A stretch of 64,000 nt of DNA from Benincasa hispida. Lineage: Eukaryota; Streptophyta; Magnoliopsida; Cucurbitales; Cucurbitaceae. Position 1 is the stretch's first letter, and the number at the start of each line of letters is the position of its first letter. The translations under genes were made by a program, and so were the position numbers. This document shows, piece by piece, positions 34,441 through 47,394 of the stretch. The notes under the pieces are model-generated. The model saw only the letters and a program-made list of their open reading frames with translations, did not search any database and was not told where the DNA came from. Location of the stretch: assembly GCF_009727055.1 (NCBI RefSeq), contig NC_052354.1:53366960-53430959 (forward strand), read 5' to 3'.

Positions 34441-36499
34441 TCTAATTCATACTGATTGATGGTTTATGAACATCACTCAAATATCGTTATATGGTTTATA
34501 TTTCAGTTAGAAGAATACATAACAGGGGACTTTACTCTAATATATAAACCGAATGAAATGGCTCAAATTTAATTATGGTTTATATTTCAGTTAGAATAAT
34601 AGTAAGTATTCATTTTGATTTCCTATTGTCTTAAATAACAGGGGACTTTCTAAGGAAGGTGCATTTGTCAAAATATAATGGAAACAAGAGCTATAGTCTG
34701 GACAAAGGGAGGAGACTTATTCACAGCGATGTATGATGCGCATGGCATTTGTATGTCAACGGAGCACATTACTTAAACTTACACATGATTCTTAAATAAT
34801 GCATTCTTTGACCATTTCTTTGCCTCATCTGATAAGTTAACAGAATTTTTGGACCTTGCTTTGGCCATCATTTTGGTATTTTCTATGATTGTGTTGTGAT
34901 TTACCAGTCTTTGTCAATTGTTTCAATTGCTTGTTGGTTGATAGAAGAAGCTTCCATTTCATTGTCATTGTGTTCTCATGTTGTATATTCACCACTTTTC
35001 TTTAGATCCAATCATCCCCCTTTAGAATTGTAATTGGTGTCATATCTACGACTTTTGATTACAATATTTTCAATGTCAAATGTTAATTATTATTATTATT
35101 ATTATTATTATTATCATTCTTAGGTCAAAATACCATTTTGTCCCTTTTTTTTATTTGTTTTGTACAAATGTTCAAATTTAATCCCTGTATTTTCAATAAA
35201 TCTTAAATCTATGAGTATTTTCATGATAAATTCCAATATATTCACGTGTACTTCAAAATGTCCAATTTTTCCACAATTTTATCAATATTCCCCTGTCTCA
35301 TTGAATATAAAATTTATTACGTTCAGTTGTCTCCAACCTTAAATTTTACCAACAACAAATGATTCTTTATTATTCTTTTACATAATAACTTCTCATCTTT
35401 TTGCTGCCTTGTCCTTTTGAAATTTGCAAGACTGTTTTGTATATTGGTATCTAACAAAGTTTCATGAGTCCAGTTGGTTGAACACTAGAAGCATCAGCGA
35501 ACTCTTAAAATCCTTCATAATTTGATGGTTTTAACATGTTTCACCAATTTTTTTGTTGAGAATAGGAACAAAAGCAACTGGAAAGTGATCTCTTGCCGCT
35601 GCTATTTAAAGCATAGTTGAATGTCTAGTAATGTTTATCATCATGTTATGTGATACTATGATTGCGTATTGAGATCGTGACCTAACACCATGATCGCAGT
35701 CAAGGTTGGACCATATTCAGTGCAACAATCATACAACATATTTCAACCACCTTAAATTGTAATAAGTTGAATTCTCAGATTGTGACAAAAATAACTATAA
35801 TGCTCACGCAAGCTCATATGCTTTTCATGTAACTTATAATGTTATTAGGGGAAAGTTCAAATATGGAAGTAAGCAGAAACCATAAAAATATATATGAAAA
35901 AGCAATGAGAATTGAATCATTGCAAATGCTTTTCATTCGTGAACAATGAGGAAAGAGAGGTGAACACAATGAACGAAGAGAGGAAAATTCAAATGGTTGA
36001 GAAACAACTCATCGAAGGGCGTCTAGTATTTGAATCATGTTTAGTTTGAGGGCAAAAAAAAATAATTTTACATATTGAAAAAGGTTAAAATATATGTTTT
36101 CCAAATTTAAGTTACTAAAAATTAATATCATTACTAGGGTAATAGTAGATAATATATAAGGTAAAAAAAAAATGTACCCCACTTTTCAATCTTAAATTTT
36201 ATTCCTAAACATGTGTTGTAATTTTTAAATAGGCAGATTAAAACAATTAAGCAAAGGTTGTATTTGTTTTTTCTGGTGTAAAAACAAAGGTTCTTTTTCA
36301 GATATAAAGAAGAAAAATCCAAAACAACTGAGAAAGGCACAATTCCGGAAATCATAAGCATATATTTGCTTTATTTTGCCACTTTCATTTATAGCTCCAT
36401 CTCAAACTCAACCTTGTAGAAAATTGGGATACAATTTATAGAAAATGGGGGTGGAAATGGAGTGTTTCATAATGCAAGAGGCAAAAGAATAAACAGCAA
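34441..36499. other. Intergenic stretch with short repeats and an (ATT)n microsatellite
   Basis: TTTATATTTCAGTTAGAA and ACAGGGGACTTT each occur twice at 34490-34660. An (ATT)n run spans 35086-35114. Text at about 35115-35340 (CATTTTGTCCC, TTTAATCCCTGTATTTTC) looks like a dispersed repeat. No gene was recognised. Confidence 0.5.
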
Positions 36500-39226
36500 C
36501 TATACCAAAGTATGAGATGAACCAGCAGAAGATGTAAATTGCTTCACAACAGCTACTGCAGGTTTTCCTTCCTAACTTAATAAGTTCTCAGACATTCTAA
36601 TTCCATTGCTCATCTCAACAATAGTAGTAGTGTTACGGCCGATATCATAAATGAGAAAACATGGTTTGCCCAAAGCCCTCGAGCTCGGAAATTCTGTTCA
36701 CATAAGCAAGCAGAATGTTTATGGATATCATTAGAGATTGCATTAGTACAAACTAAGAAAGCAGGATTAGAACACAATAGCTTTTGACGTTGCTAAGTAA
36801 CGATATTAACTTGATTCTCAGATAACACTTGTGTAATTGGAGATAAACATTGTATTAGAAAAAGCTTTTTGCTATTGAACTTTTGTTCTTCAAACTAGGT
36901 AATTGACTTGATAACGATCTTTGAAACAAGTCAAAAGCTAAGAAGCACAAACACTTTAGTTCAAACATTTGGATACTCTAACACACTTGTTGGACACATA
37001 TTGGATATCTATTAGTGCAACAAATGTGTTAGACATGCAGAGAACACTTTGCATAGAATATTGGTTGAGTAAACTAAAAAGACAATGATATCACAATAAT
37101 AATAAACTGAGTGTGAAGTGGATCAAACTAAGTTTTGTAAGCATATAAATACATCAACCTATTTACTTCGAATTTTCTTTTGGTATAAATATGATATATG
37201 TTTTTAAAAACATATATTTTAATGAGTGTGTCCTTGTCATGTCATGTCCTAGATTTTTAAAATATGACGTGTTGTCATGTCCTTGTCGTTCACATCTTTG
37301 TCTTGTATCTGTATCTATGCTTCTTATAAGGTTCAAAGGAAGTCCAGTATAGTAAAGCTTCCATTGGAATTCAGTACAATAAGCTTTGCTCTTGCAAAGT
37401 TTTATGCCCAAGAACACTGGCTTTTGTTTCGTCGTTAATCATGTTGGGTCAAATAATTTGGACAAGAGAAGGGAATAACATAGTTTCAACAGATATAACA
37501 TTTTTCATATGCTGTGATAAATTACATACCTTAAGAGATAAATAAGATGAATCTGAAGAAGGAGCTTTAAGTCCATGAAATCCAATGTCATATGATATAC
37601 TCCCATCAGCTTGGAAAAGTCCAAAATTTCTCTCAGAAGTCGGCCCTGGTTTCAAATTTTCGTTAAACGTTGCAAAAATATATGCCTTCAATACATTCTT
37701 TGGCCTGAAGGGAGTTCCTTTCTTCTTAGCAAGCCTCTTCCTGAGGTTGTAATTAAATATCCTAGCATTATTTGCAGTCGCTGCAGCTTCATTTTCATCC
37801 CCATGAGAAGCCCAACCGGTCTCTGTAACTATGACTTCCATTTTCTGATATCCAGCATCTGCCAATGCTGCATACGCAGCGTCGATCTGAGCATCGAGCA
37901 TGTTGTCATAATGTAGACCAGTTTTGGGATCAAAAATACCTTTAGTTGATTCAAAAAGTGCATAATTGATATCAATATTTTCAGGGTCACTCATATAGGC
38001 TAGAAAGGGGTAAGCATTTAAACAGAAAGGTGAACCAATCTCTGAGAGAAACTGCAACAAAGGCTTCATATACTGAACAACATTTTCTCTAAATATACAC
38101 GAAGAAGGCGGAAACGAGTTTGAAAAAACGGCCTGAGAATGTGCGGTTGTGATCTGAACGACACCGTCTAAGTTAAGTTTCTTTACTGCCTTATAGATAT
38201 TCTTTGCAGCACCCAAGAGTGCTCCCCACAACTCAAGGTCACTTCCTCCTAGAACTTCATTACCTATGGCAATTCCACAAATGTGCGTATCAGGAAGGAA
38301 TGCTTGGACATTTTCTTTGACCCAGTTCATCGCGTGTTCCTCGCTCGCACTCATTTCTCTCAAGAAGCCATTTGGAAGACCAATTACCAATTCAAGCCCT
38401 GTCCCACTAAACGCTTTCAAAACCTTATGATCAGCATCATAAATCCTAACATTCTTAATTTTTGCTGCTTTGAGAAGCAAAACAACTTCATCAGGTGAAG
38501 GAATGTTATCAGCAATTCTTCCATAATTTATTCCATAAGTTCCAGTAAATGCTTGTACTGTCATTGTCAAGGAGGCTGGAGAAAGATAAGGAGATGTTTT
38601 ACTACAAACTTCCCTCAAACGGATGACTTAACAAGAAACATCAGACTTTTAAACATACATCTACTCTCAGTACTAAAACAAAATCTTCAAGAATGATTGA
38701 GAGAAGCACATAACAGAACTTAAAGAAACATTCAAATCCAACCCAGAAAACAACTCTTTCCATATACCAAGCAGTCAAAATAGTAGCCCATCAAATAAAA
38801 TAAATAACAATTGATGCAGGCACAAAGTGAAGAACAATCTGAAAACTTGCAAGCTAGAAACAAGATAAAGAATTCTGATTGTCACTGTCTAATATAATAT
38901 AAATTGACCTTGCTGACTAAATCAACAAAGAGAAATGGAGGAAGATCCATAAAAAATTCTGAATATAAGTCGAACGAAAGCAATCTTTACAGAAAATAGA
39001 ACACACAAATCAAAAAGAATATTACAGAAACGATCTACAATAGAAGAAGTTAAAAAGAACCCAAAACTCAAAACCCAAAACCCAAAACTCAAAACCATCT
39101 GATTACTAAACATTAAGAAACAGAAAACAAAAAGAGAAGAAAAAAAAGTACAATACCAATGGCAGAGAAGACGACCCAGAAACCAGGAAGCGATTGAAAA
39201 CAGAACCAGAAGCATTTCCTGGCCAT
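36500..39226 (-). CDS. GH17 glucan endo-1,3-beta-glucosidase (beta-1,3-glucanase)
   Basis: Three exons on the minus strand: 39226-39157 (70 bp), 38551-37530 (1022 bp) and 36571-36500 (72 bp). All have GT-AG borders and the join gives 387 aa. Exon 1 encodes a signal peptide (MARKCFWFCFQSL..., residues 1 to ~24). The rest is one GH17 domain beginning TYGINYGRIADNIPSP. The acid/base Glu is E122 in GIAIGNEV and the nucleophile is E267 in VIVTETGWAS. The enzyme hydrolyses 1,3-beta-glucan (callose) in the wall or apoplast. There is no X8/CBM43 module and no clear GPI signal. The last exon (E-G-K-P-A-V-A-V-V-K-Q...stop) is inferred from the acceptor AAGTTAG and the matching phase, so the C-terminus is the least certain part. 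It resembles the plant 'glucan endo-1,3-beta-glucosidase 14' group by general layout. An internal ATG upstream of exon 2 gives a longer open frame but is intron. Confidence 0.88.
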
Positions 39227-40639
39227 TGATAGAAGAAATCGCCAAGGGAAATCGAACTTCCAAAAGATATGGAAATGGGAAATGATCAGATGGCTTAAAA
39301 ACCAAGCAGAAACAGTGGATTTCTTTCAAAACGTTCCACAGTTTCTACTAATCACTCCACTGAAACAGATGAGGAGGAAGAAGAAGAAGACAACCCAACA
39401 AAATTAAAACACATAGACGAATGCCCTTTTCTCTACTTTGTCCAAAACCTTATGGAAACTGTTTGGCAGTGAAGAATTTTCATGAGAGAGAAAGAGAGAG
39501 TGAAAGATATGAAAAGGGTTTTAGGAGGGTCGTTTTCTTGATGAGAGCAATAAGGGGTTTTGATTTTGATAATTTGATTGGAGATTTTTGTTGTTTCATA
39601 CAAATTTTTCCATTCTTCTAAAGTCTTAACGCGTAAGTTTGAAGATTGAATGAAGATTTGTCTCATCTCATTTTCATCTATTCAGCAAAAGAAAAACCAA
39701 AGATTGGTTGAAGTATGAGTAAATATCACACATTTGATTATAGAGTGAAAATTACACTTTTTTGGAGGTTTTGGAGAAGTTTGTTCTCTCCATTCATTAT
39801 ACTCATTGTTGGTATGATTCAATTATTTTTTCCTATTTATCTCTGACATTCCTCTTTGTTTGATGGTGGATATAGGAATTGTTGAGATTTATATGAGCAA
39901 AAATAAAAATAAAAAGTATGATTGATGAAACTAGTTGGTGGGTCAAATTATCCCCCAGAAAAGAACTGAAAAAAGAGACCAATATTAAATTATAAGTTTG
40001 ATTTTTAAAATTTAAAAAATGTAGGGTAAGTTTCTAAACTTTCAATTATATAATAATTAATCAAATTAGAATTTTTTTTATTTTATAGAAAAATGTTATA
40101 TTTATGAACGTATTAGACATGAAATTAAAAATTTAGCACTTTTCTATTTGGTTTGTTAATTTTTGAAACTGAATATTTTCTTGTTTTTTATTTTCCATGG
40201 CTTTTTTTTTAACCTTTGAAGTTTTAGTCAAATTAAAAAATATATATATTAAAAGAAATATTATTTTAGTTTTCAAAATATGTTTGGAATTTAAAAACTC
40301 ATAAAAAGTAGATAACAAAATAAAGAAACCAATATGTGAAAGTAATATTTATCAGCTTTATTTCAAAAACTAAAAAAAATGGTCATCAAAAAAGAACGGT
40401 AAGTTTTATCTAGACAAGAAAAAATTCAATATATTTTATAGATTTGTTAATTCAAAAAAAATAATGTCAAGAATGTTAGATGGCCTATGGATGGAAAATC
40501 AAAAGTTCTAATTACCTATTAAGTATTTTTAAATTTAAAAGCTTTTTTTTTTTAAAAAAAAACTAAAATACAGGAGTGGTTAAATAAAATACAAAATTAA
40601 AAATTGAAAATTTATTACACATTTTTTTTTGCAAAGGTA
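39227..40639. other. Upstream region of the GH17 gene and intergenic DNA
   Basis: A purine-rich AGAGAGAAAGAGAGAGTG tract lies at about 39485-39502, a possible GAGA-type element of the promoter or 5' leader. From about 39990 on it is AT-rich with repeat-like text (GTTTCTAAACTTTCAATTAT) and a weak relative of the 7598-7888 MITE at about 40140-40320. No gene was seen. Confidence 0.45.
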
Positions 40640-40707
40640 AGTGTGGGGTGGGGAAATCGAACTTTTGACCTCGAAGTCGATAGTACAAGCACTGAGCTAC
40701 GCTCATG
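40640..40707 (-). mobile_element. tRNA-derived SINE head or tRNA-like relic
   Basis: On the minus strand, AGCGTAGCTCAGTGC (40703-40689) fits a pol III A box. AAAGTTCGATTTCCCC (40665-40650) fits a B box at the normal distance. The sequence does not fold into a full tRNA with paired ends, so it reads as a SINE head. A degenerate relative (GCGAGCATAACTCAACTT on the minus strand) lies near 43497-43516. Confidence 0.55.
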
Positions 40708-41650
40708 TTGACATTTATTACACTTTTTAAAAAGATATCACACGTAAACTGTATATACTACATTTAATTCACGTTCTAATTATTAAGAAGCCTTTTTTTT
40801 CTTTCATAAAAATAGAACTCTCAAACTACATAGTAAATTGGTAATATATGACTATTTTTCTTTGTTGTTGCTTGGAATGTGTGGTTGGTTTTCATTTGTC
40901 CCTTGTGCCCCTACTTTAATTCATTAGCTCTTGTTTGTTTCTTTTATTTCTTGTGAAAAATCTAAATTTAGAATAAATTATTTCAATGTAGTTGAAAGTC
41001 AAAGTTGTTTGGTTTAAGGTTAGGTGAATTGATTTTGGGTCGAGGGCTATAAATAATGATCAAATTCATAATCTAACAAAATGAAAGAATTCTCAATTTG
41101 AAAGTTACAAACCCACTCAAACAAATGAAAGAATTCTCACACATGTTCAAGATCTTATGGTAACCTTTTATGTCAAAATGGTAATTTAATATATATTTAC
41201 GAGTAATTTTAAAACGGTTAAAATCACTCTCAAACACATATTTAATCACTCAAAATTCATGACTTGGAGGTAGAAGGGTCAATGTTCAATCCTCCATCCT
41301 CCTAATTATATTGAAACAAAAAACATCCAAAATCCCCTTCCATGTTTAATTTTACATTTTTAAAAGAAAAATTTAAACACAATTTTCATATTTCAAAATA
41401 ATTGAAATTGATTTTGAATGATTAAAATCATTTTCGAAGTAATTTTGTAAACAATATAAAAGAGATTTATCCAAACATGTCATTAAAAATTAATTGTCAT
41501 TGACCTTTGAGATGATAATATGTATACTCTCTCTTGAGTTAGGCTCACATTTACTTTTGTTCCCTTTTGTTTATAATTTAGCTAAATTTCTAAACACTAC
41601 ATTTCAACTCATATCTTTTGGTTCTTGCCATAAGTTTTTCATTACTATAG
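40708..41650. other. AT-rich intergenic stretch, nothing recognised
   Basis: No gene was seen. The words GAATGATTAAAATCATTTTC-like and TTTAAAACGGTTAAAATCAC near 41210-41430 hint at a degenerate repeat, without definable ends. Confidence 0.45.
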
Positions 41651-42165
41651 TTGGGGTGATAATCGATTCGGTTTTGTCGGTTTTGGAGACAACCAAACTA
41701 AATCAATGGTTTTATAAAGAATGGATCCAAACCAATGTTTAATAAAGAAAAAAAAAATCAGTGAATTGATTTTTATTTGGTTCGATTCATTGTCGATTTG
41801 ATCGTCGGTTTATGACTTTTTTCCTGCTAATTTTAAATTAAAATTGGATTTATTTTTTTTATATAGATTGAAAAATGATATTTTTATTTTTTGGCACTTT
41901 TTTTTTTTAATAAAAGACATATAAATACCATAATAATTGGTCTTTTTTTCTAAATAACAAATATTTCTACACCATAATAATTAGAATTCTAAAAGATACC
42001 TACTGTTAGAGTATATCCTCAGTTCGGTTCGATTCTGTTGGTTTTTCAAATAAAAGAAATCAATCCAAATCAATTGTACAATTTTATACTAAAAAACCAA
42101 ATCGGATTGGTTTGGTTTTTCAATTTTTTGGTTTGTTTTATTGCAATCCAAACTGTAGCTAACAT
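41651..42165. mobile_element. GGTTCGGTT-rich dispersed repeat (MITE-like)
   Basis: It is rich in GATTCGGTTTTGTCGG, TTGGTTCGATTCATTG, AGTTCGGTTCGATTCTG and CGGATTGGTTTGGTTTTTC. It starts near GGGGTGATAATCG and ends near CAATCCAAACTG. Such GGTT(C/T)GGTT elements are common in dicots. Ends and TSD are not fixed. Confidence 0.4.
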
Positions 42166-43633
42166 AAAGCTTACTTAATCAAGTACTCATATGATCATGA
42201 GCCAATAATTTGCTAATACAAGTGTGTGAATCCTTGGCAAGTTTGAAAAGGCTATATATGCTTTAAAAAGAAAAGGAAATGGGATGATTGACCAATTGGA
42301 ATGTATTTTTCTAATAAAAGACAATTTTATGAACCTTTCTTTGTCAATATTAGTTTATAGGTACCCCATGAACAATTTTATATCTCCTAAAAAGCATTTC
42401 TCTTCTGAATATAATTTAAACTTTAATTCCATTAAAGATAATAATAAGTGAGAGTTCATCATGATTCAAAAAAAAGCATATTACACTCAACTAAAGCTAT
42501 AAGATGATATGAAAGCAAATTAGATTTTGCTAAATTCCAATTACTTCCAAGCTGTACTAACACTAACATAAAAACAAGACAATTGCTATATATTTGATTA
42601 ATAATAATAAGTATGTAAAATTTGTAAAGTTTCTCAAACAATATCATGACCAAAGAAATGTATCATTTAATTAGTTAGAATGATCTAAAGTGTGGAATGC
42701 ATGCAACTTTATTATATAATTTAAATCAGTGTAAATAATATTACTTTACTGTATAAAAACCCCTTGCGTGATTAATTAGGAACTTCTTTTAGTTAAAGTT
42801 AACTTCATAAACATTTTTTTAAAAAAAAATTCGAAAAATGGGACAGTGACAAATATGACAATCAAGTCCAAAATATTAGCAAATATAATACAATGTAAAA
42901 AAAATTACAAATATAGCAAAATTTAGACTTGGCTCCCAAAGTCTTTTAATGATAGATTATATTGCTATAGGAGTCTCACTAATAGATTTTACTATACTTA
43001 CAATTATTTACAAGTATTATTATACACTTAATTATTAGCATTAAAAGTGCTACGTATTGCAATAACATTAAAAAGATAGATTCTAATTATTCTATAGGAT
43101 TAAATTCAAAATCTCATCACATAGGTCTCATTTGGTAGACATGTGGTTTTTTGTTTTTGGTCTTTTAAAATCAAGTCCGGCTATTTTTTTAAAATCAATT
43201 TCTTACTAAGATTTTCATCTTTCTAAAGTAAGAGAGTTGAATTTTTAACCAAACTTCAAAAACAAGAATAGAGATGTAAGAAAAAGATTGTGAATGATTC
43301 AACTTTGATACAAGTATGAGAGTTTATGGAAGTTATTTCGATAACAAGACAATAGCATAAGTGGAAAATGAGTTGGATTTTGTGAAGAGCGAAAGAGAGA
43401 AACGTAAAAGAAAATCTTGTTTGTTTTTTTTTTAGTACAATTCGGGTTAAGAGATTAAACCACAAACCACATAGTCAATAAAACACTTATATATAAGTTG
43501 AGTTATGCTCGCTTTGACTTGTTTTTTAATATGTAGGAACGAAGAAATTCAAACCTCATTAACCTCTTGGTCAAAAGTACATGTCTTACGCGAGTTATGT
43601 AGGATCTTTATTATCCAAGTAACTGAACATATG
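42166..43633. other. AT-rich intergenic stretch with repeat relics
   Basis: It contains a TGATAGA-type repeat relative (about 42890-43080: AAATATAGCAAAATTTAG, AATGATAGATTATATTGC) and a MITE relative (about 43130-43260: CTCATTTGGTAGACATGTGG). A degenerate tRNA-like A-box word lies near 43500. No gene was seen. Confidence 0.45.
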
Positions 43634-43797
43634 ACCTTGTTTGATAACTATTTGATTTTTTGTTTTAATTTTTAAAAATTAAGCGGATAATCACCCTCTC
43701 CACCTTTAAATTTCTAGTTTTGTTATCTAGTTTATACTATTATTTTAAAAACTAAGCCAAATTTTGAAAATTAAAAAAAGTAGTTATTAAGAACATA
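43634..43797. mobile_element. MITE, relative of the element at 7598-7888
   Basis: The left end is CCTTGTTTGATAACTATTTG. The right end, reversed, is TATGTTCTTAATAACTACTT. The interior word CACCTTTAAATTTCTAG-TTTGTTATCTA parallels the 7598 copy (CACCTCCAAATTTCTTC-TTTGTTATCTA). It is about 130 bp shorter than that copy. Confidence 0.55.
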
Positions 43798-45429
43798 TAG
43801 TTAGTATGTGAACAAAACTCAAACATTTATAATCTACCAACCATATTATAAAAGAAGGGGTCTAAAAGGGCATTAGAAAGTGTAAAAATTGCATCATATG
43901 TGACTGTAAAGAGTTGAAATGAGAGGTGTGGCTTTGTATCAGTTAGATCAGTTGCATCAAAAAGTGTTATTAAAAGCATAAGCACCAAACCAAAAGAAAG
44001 AACCTTTTTCAGCTGCCAACGACAATGATGCACGTATTCAAAGGGAATCTCTCTCTCTCTTTTTCCTTAAAACACTTTTTTTTCTATTTGGGTTTTCAAA
44101 ATTTTCTATAAAACTAAAGTCATGCTGACTCTGAATCACTCTCAACCCATATTTTTGGTCACTAAAGCAATCCTTTTTTCTTCTTTTTATGGACTAAGTT
44201 TATCATATTGGTTAGGGACACAAGACCCAGATGATATATTATTCATCATCTAGTTACAGGTCAGATGTGTTTATTCTAATGCATTTAACTCTTTATTAGG
44301 CTAGTTCATTTTCACGAACATTACAACTATGTGTTATTGAACACGTCAAAATAGCTAAGCAAGGACATAACTCTGTTACCACTTGTTAGAGATGTTGGAA
44401 CCACCAACATGGATATTCTACAACAATTTTGAGTTTACATGACATATAGAGGAATGTTAAATCATGGTAGGAGAGAGAAAAGTGTCATAAAAGTCACAAG
44501 TGCGCATTTCCAAGGGGAAAATGGGAGATTTTCGAATTTTCAAAAACTTATGATGGTTTTTCACCATTACCAACTTATGATTGTGATTAATCATCATTAA
44601 ATAGAAACCATTTAATTCATATGCAGTTTTAAGAAAGAGAGAGGTGCATTTTTGGGGGGAAACCAGCGATATTTTTTGAACTTGCAAAAATTTATGACAA
44701 TTTTAAAGAGTCACGGATGGCTTATGACTTTATTTTCATAATCACCCAAGAGACCTCATTCAAAATGGTGTATTATCCTTGACTTATGTATTCATGTTGT
44801 TCTTCCTTTTTTCTATTTCATATGGAACTTTGAGTGCCCACTTTTGATAATTTTTGTAGAAGGTATGTTAAATTTTGATAAAGAAAGAATTTGGTTGGTG
44901 ACTAGTCAATAATCTTTCAAGCAAGTGGGTTTTCTTTGGTGCCACCAAATAAGGAAAGACTATACAAGCATATACTTTCACACATGTTTTTAAAAGTCCC
45001 AATCTTGTCTACGTTACAAGAGAGCTCTGATTGAGCAAATGTGAGGTTGCATTGTAGAATCTAAAAGGTATTGTCTTTCACTTTCAAGAATTTCTATATG
45101 GGATTACAAAATTTATGGTTCCAAAGATGCATATTCATAGAAGGGAACAAAAAATAAAGTCTAAGACATGGTAGGCTACAAAAGTTTTCCAAGTAGATTG
45201 AAACAAACTTGTGTCATGTATGTGTTTAATTGAAGTGGGTTATTTTAGTTATTCCCAAGGTATTGATATAATTAATTAAATTTATAGTAGCCCTTTAATT
45301 TCTTTAGGTTAAGGGGTGATTTAACATATATCAAAGGAGAAATTCGTTGGTATTTGATAGTATGTCATTCCCACTCCTTGGATCCAGTTGGTTGGGCATT
45401 TTCTATAGTGGATTCTTTTGATAATTGGT
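43798..45429. other. Intergenic stretch, no gene recognised
   Basis: An imperfect duplication occurs at about 44455-44770: GTCATAAAAGTCACAAGTGC-GCATTTCCAAGGGGAAA against GTGCATTTTTGGGGGGAAA, each followed by TTTTCGAA/TTTTTGAACTT and AAACTTATGA or AATTTATGA. Other text is unassigned. Part of it could be decayed LINE sequence leading to 45430. Confidence 0.4.
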
Positions 45430-45915
45430 CTAGATTATTGTCTATGGGTCTAGATGTGATGGAGGACCCTTCCTCTAGAGATTTTTAAGGTGAATTCTGA
45501 TGTAGCTATTGGAAGCGAGGAAGTAGGCCCTAGAGTTGTTGTTTATGATTCTAATAGTGAGACCCTAATGATGATGGAATAGTTCCAACCCTTCATTAGT
45601 TCAGCCGAGCTTGTTGAAGCTATTGGTCTCTATAAAGGTTTTTCTATAAGGCTTTGAAAGCTAGTATATATCCTCAAGGGCTGAAACTAATTCTTTAATT
45701 TTGTGGTGTCTTCTAACGAACTCATCTCAATATTCTAATGAGATTCAGTATTTTGTGGATTCTCTACGTGCTTTACATGGTTGCAGAGCTATTGAAGTCT
45801 TCTATTTCACTAAATACACATGTAATTATATGGCTCACGAGCTTGCGTCTCACGCCCCAAGATCTCGAACATTGTCAATTTGGCTAGAAAACCATCCCAT
45901 GGGTGGACTCTTTTT
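45430..45915 (+). pseudogene. LINE-type RNase H-like (RVT_3) remnant
   Basis: In broken frames the text reads F-K-V-N-S-D-V-A-I-G, then V-V-V-Y-D-S-N-S-E-T, A-E-L-V-E-A-I-G-L-Y-K-G, then Y-F-V-D-S-L-R-A-L-H and YTCNYMAHELASHAPRSR. This is the D...E..A...D...H-x-x-R-x-x-N-x-x-A-H-x-L-A order of the RNase H-like domain found at the end of plant LINE ORF2 and in related host proteins. Stops near 45580 and a frameshift near 45700 break it. The AATAAAGAA-type tail near 46000 could be its 3' end. Confidence 0.65.
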
Positions 45916-46252
45916 TATTGTTAACTGTTGTTTTCCTTAAGTTCTATTTTATTATTATGTCTGAAATCTTGTAATATTGCTTAAGCATAAGCTACATTAA
46001 TAAAGAACCAATATTAGAAAATGAAAGAAAACCAACCCTTGTATTGTTGCTTAAGCTTGTGATGTATAGAGGTTCTGCATAGAGATGTTCATTTATCTTA
46101 TAAGGCCTCAACCTGAAAGAAGCGGAAAATCTCCAATTAAACGGATAATGATGAAGGAGCGGGGATAATTTTGTTATCCTTAACAAACAAACAAAAGCCA
46201 CATGAGCAAACTCATTCAACATAGTGGCTAGACACATCTTTGTTCAAATTTA

Positions 46253-47340
46253 TGTCCTAAAGCCTTGTAATTTATTAAATATGCAATATTAAATTCCATT
46301 AACAAAAAAAAAATAAAAAAAATAAAAGGTTATTGCATGAAGTCTTGAACATGCATGTAGTTGACATACGAGTGGATCATGTTCAAAAAATAACCTAAAG
46401 GTCTGGATGTCTTCTTCTGGTGACACTATGGATATGACCTATTTTATAATGGTCAAATGATTTGATCCAGACCATTTATGTAGAGACATGTGAGTAGGGG
46501 TATCCTATACAAAGAGTTTGTATAAGAATGGACAACAAGATATTTAATCTCTCTTTGTAAATTCGTTAATTGATGAGATTAATATTTCACAAGATGTTCA
46601 TGTACAACTTGATCTCTTAATCCTGAGTGATTTATGAACTCATATTAGTGAAATCAGTCCTTCGAATTGCATGAGTATGAGTAGCCCAAGTTGTCGACTC
46701 AATAAGTCTACTATTTTAGGGGCTTAACTAAATAGGGAGCTGAAAACATAACTTCACAATATGGTATTCACACGTTCCTGCATAGGATAAGTAGATGAGT
46801 AGTTCATCTAAGTGTTGATTTTGAGTCTTGAATAAGGGACCCCACCCTCTCATTGTTCGGAGAGGGACTTAGTTCATGGTTTGTTCATTAGAGAAATCAG
46901 TGGTACTTAAGAAAAAAAGGTAATTACAGGAGTAAAACGAACATTTAATCCAGCTGTAATTTTGAATAACTCGTGAAAGATTGACTTGCTTATATTGATT
47001 ATATCCATAGACACAACTTGTTCTACATTGCAAAAAAGTTCAACTAGGGGTCTATAGTAGTTTTCCCTATAGTTAATGAATGAAAGTTAATTTAATTAAT
47101 CTTGAATCAGTGGAGTTTATAATCTATAGGTCCATAAGGTTCCCTTACTAGCTCACCACGGGCTAACAAGAATCAACTATGTTGAAAGAGAAATTTGAAA
47201 TGTTTATATTTATGAGGGAAAATGTTAATTGTATTGGGTACAATTAATTATATGATTTATTATAAAGTTTATTTGAATGATATTCAAATTATAACTTTAT
47301 AACATGGATAATTAATTTATTTTGAAGAAATATTTTCATA
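46253..47340 (+). mobile_element. Old LTR relic of the recurrent family, plus orientation
   Basis: In order: TGTCCTAAAGCCTTGTAATTT, GAGTGGATCATG, ACACTATGGATATGACC, TCCTATACAAAGAGTTTGTA, GAATTGCATGAGTATGAGTA, GTCTTGAATAAGGGACC, CAGTGGTACTTAAGAA and TCTATAGGTCCATAAGGTTC. This is the family order of an LTR but more diverged than other copies. The first ~15 bases of a full LTR and the 3' half are missing. Confidence 0.7.
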
Positions 47341-47394
47341 GATAGAAAAATGTCAAATTATTTACAGAAATGACAAAAAAAAAAAAAAAAACAC

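Noticed and set aside
38552..38618. Extension of the GH17 open frame upstream to an ATG at 38618
   Set aside because: The extension reads M-R-E-V-C-S-K-T and has no signal peptide. A good acceptor (ACAAG at 38552) and a signal-peptide exon at 39157-39226 with matching phase explain the start better.
40640..40707. Functional tRNA gene
   Set aside because: The A and B boxes are present but acceptor and D-stem pairing are not, and the B box is imperfect. A SINE head fits better.
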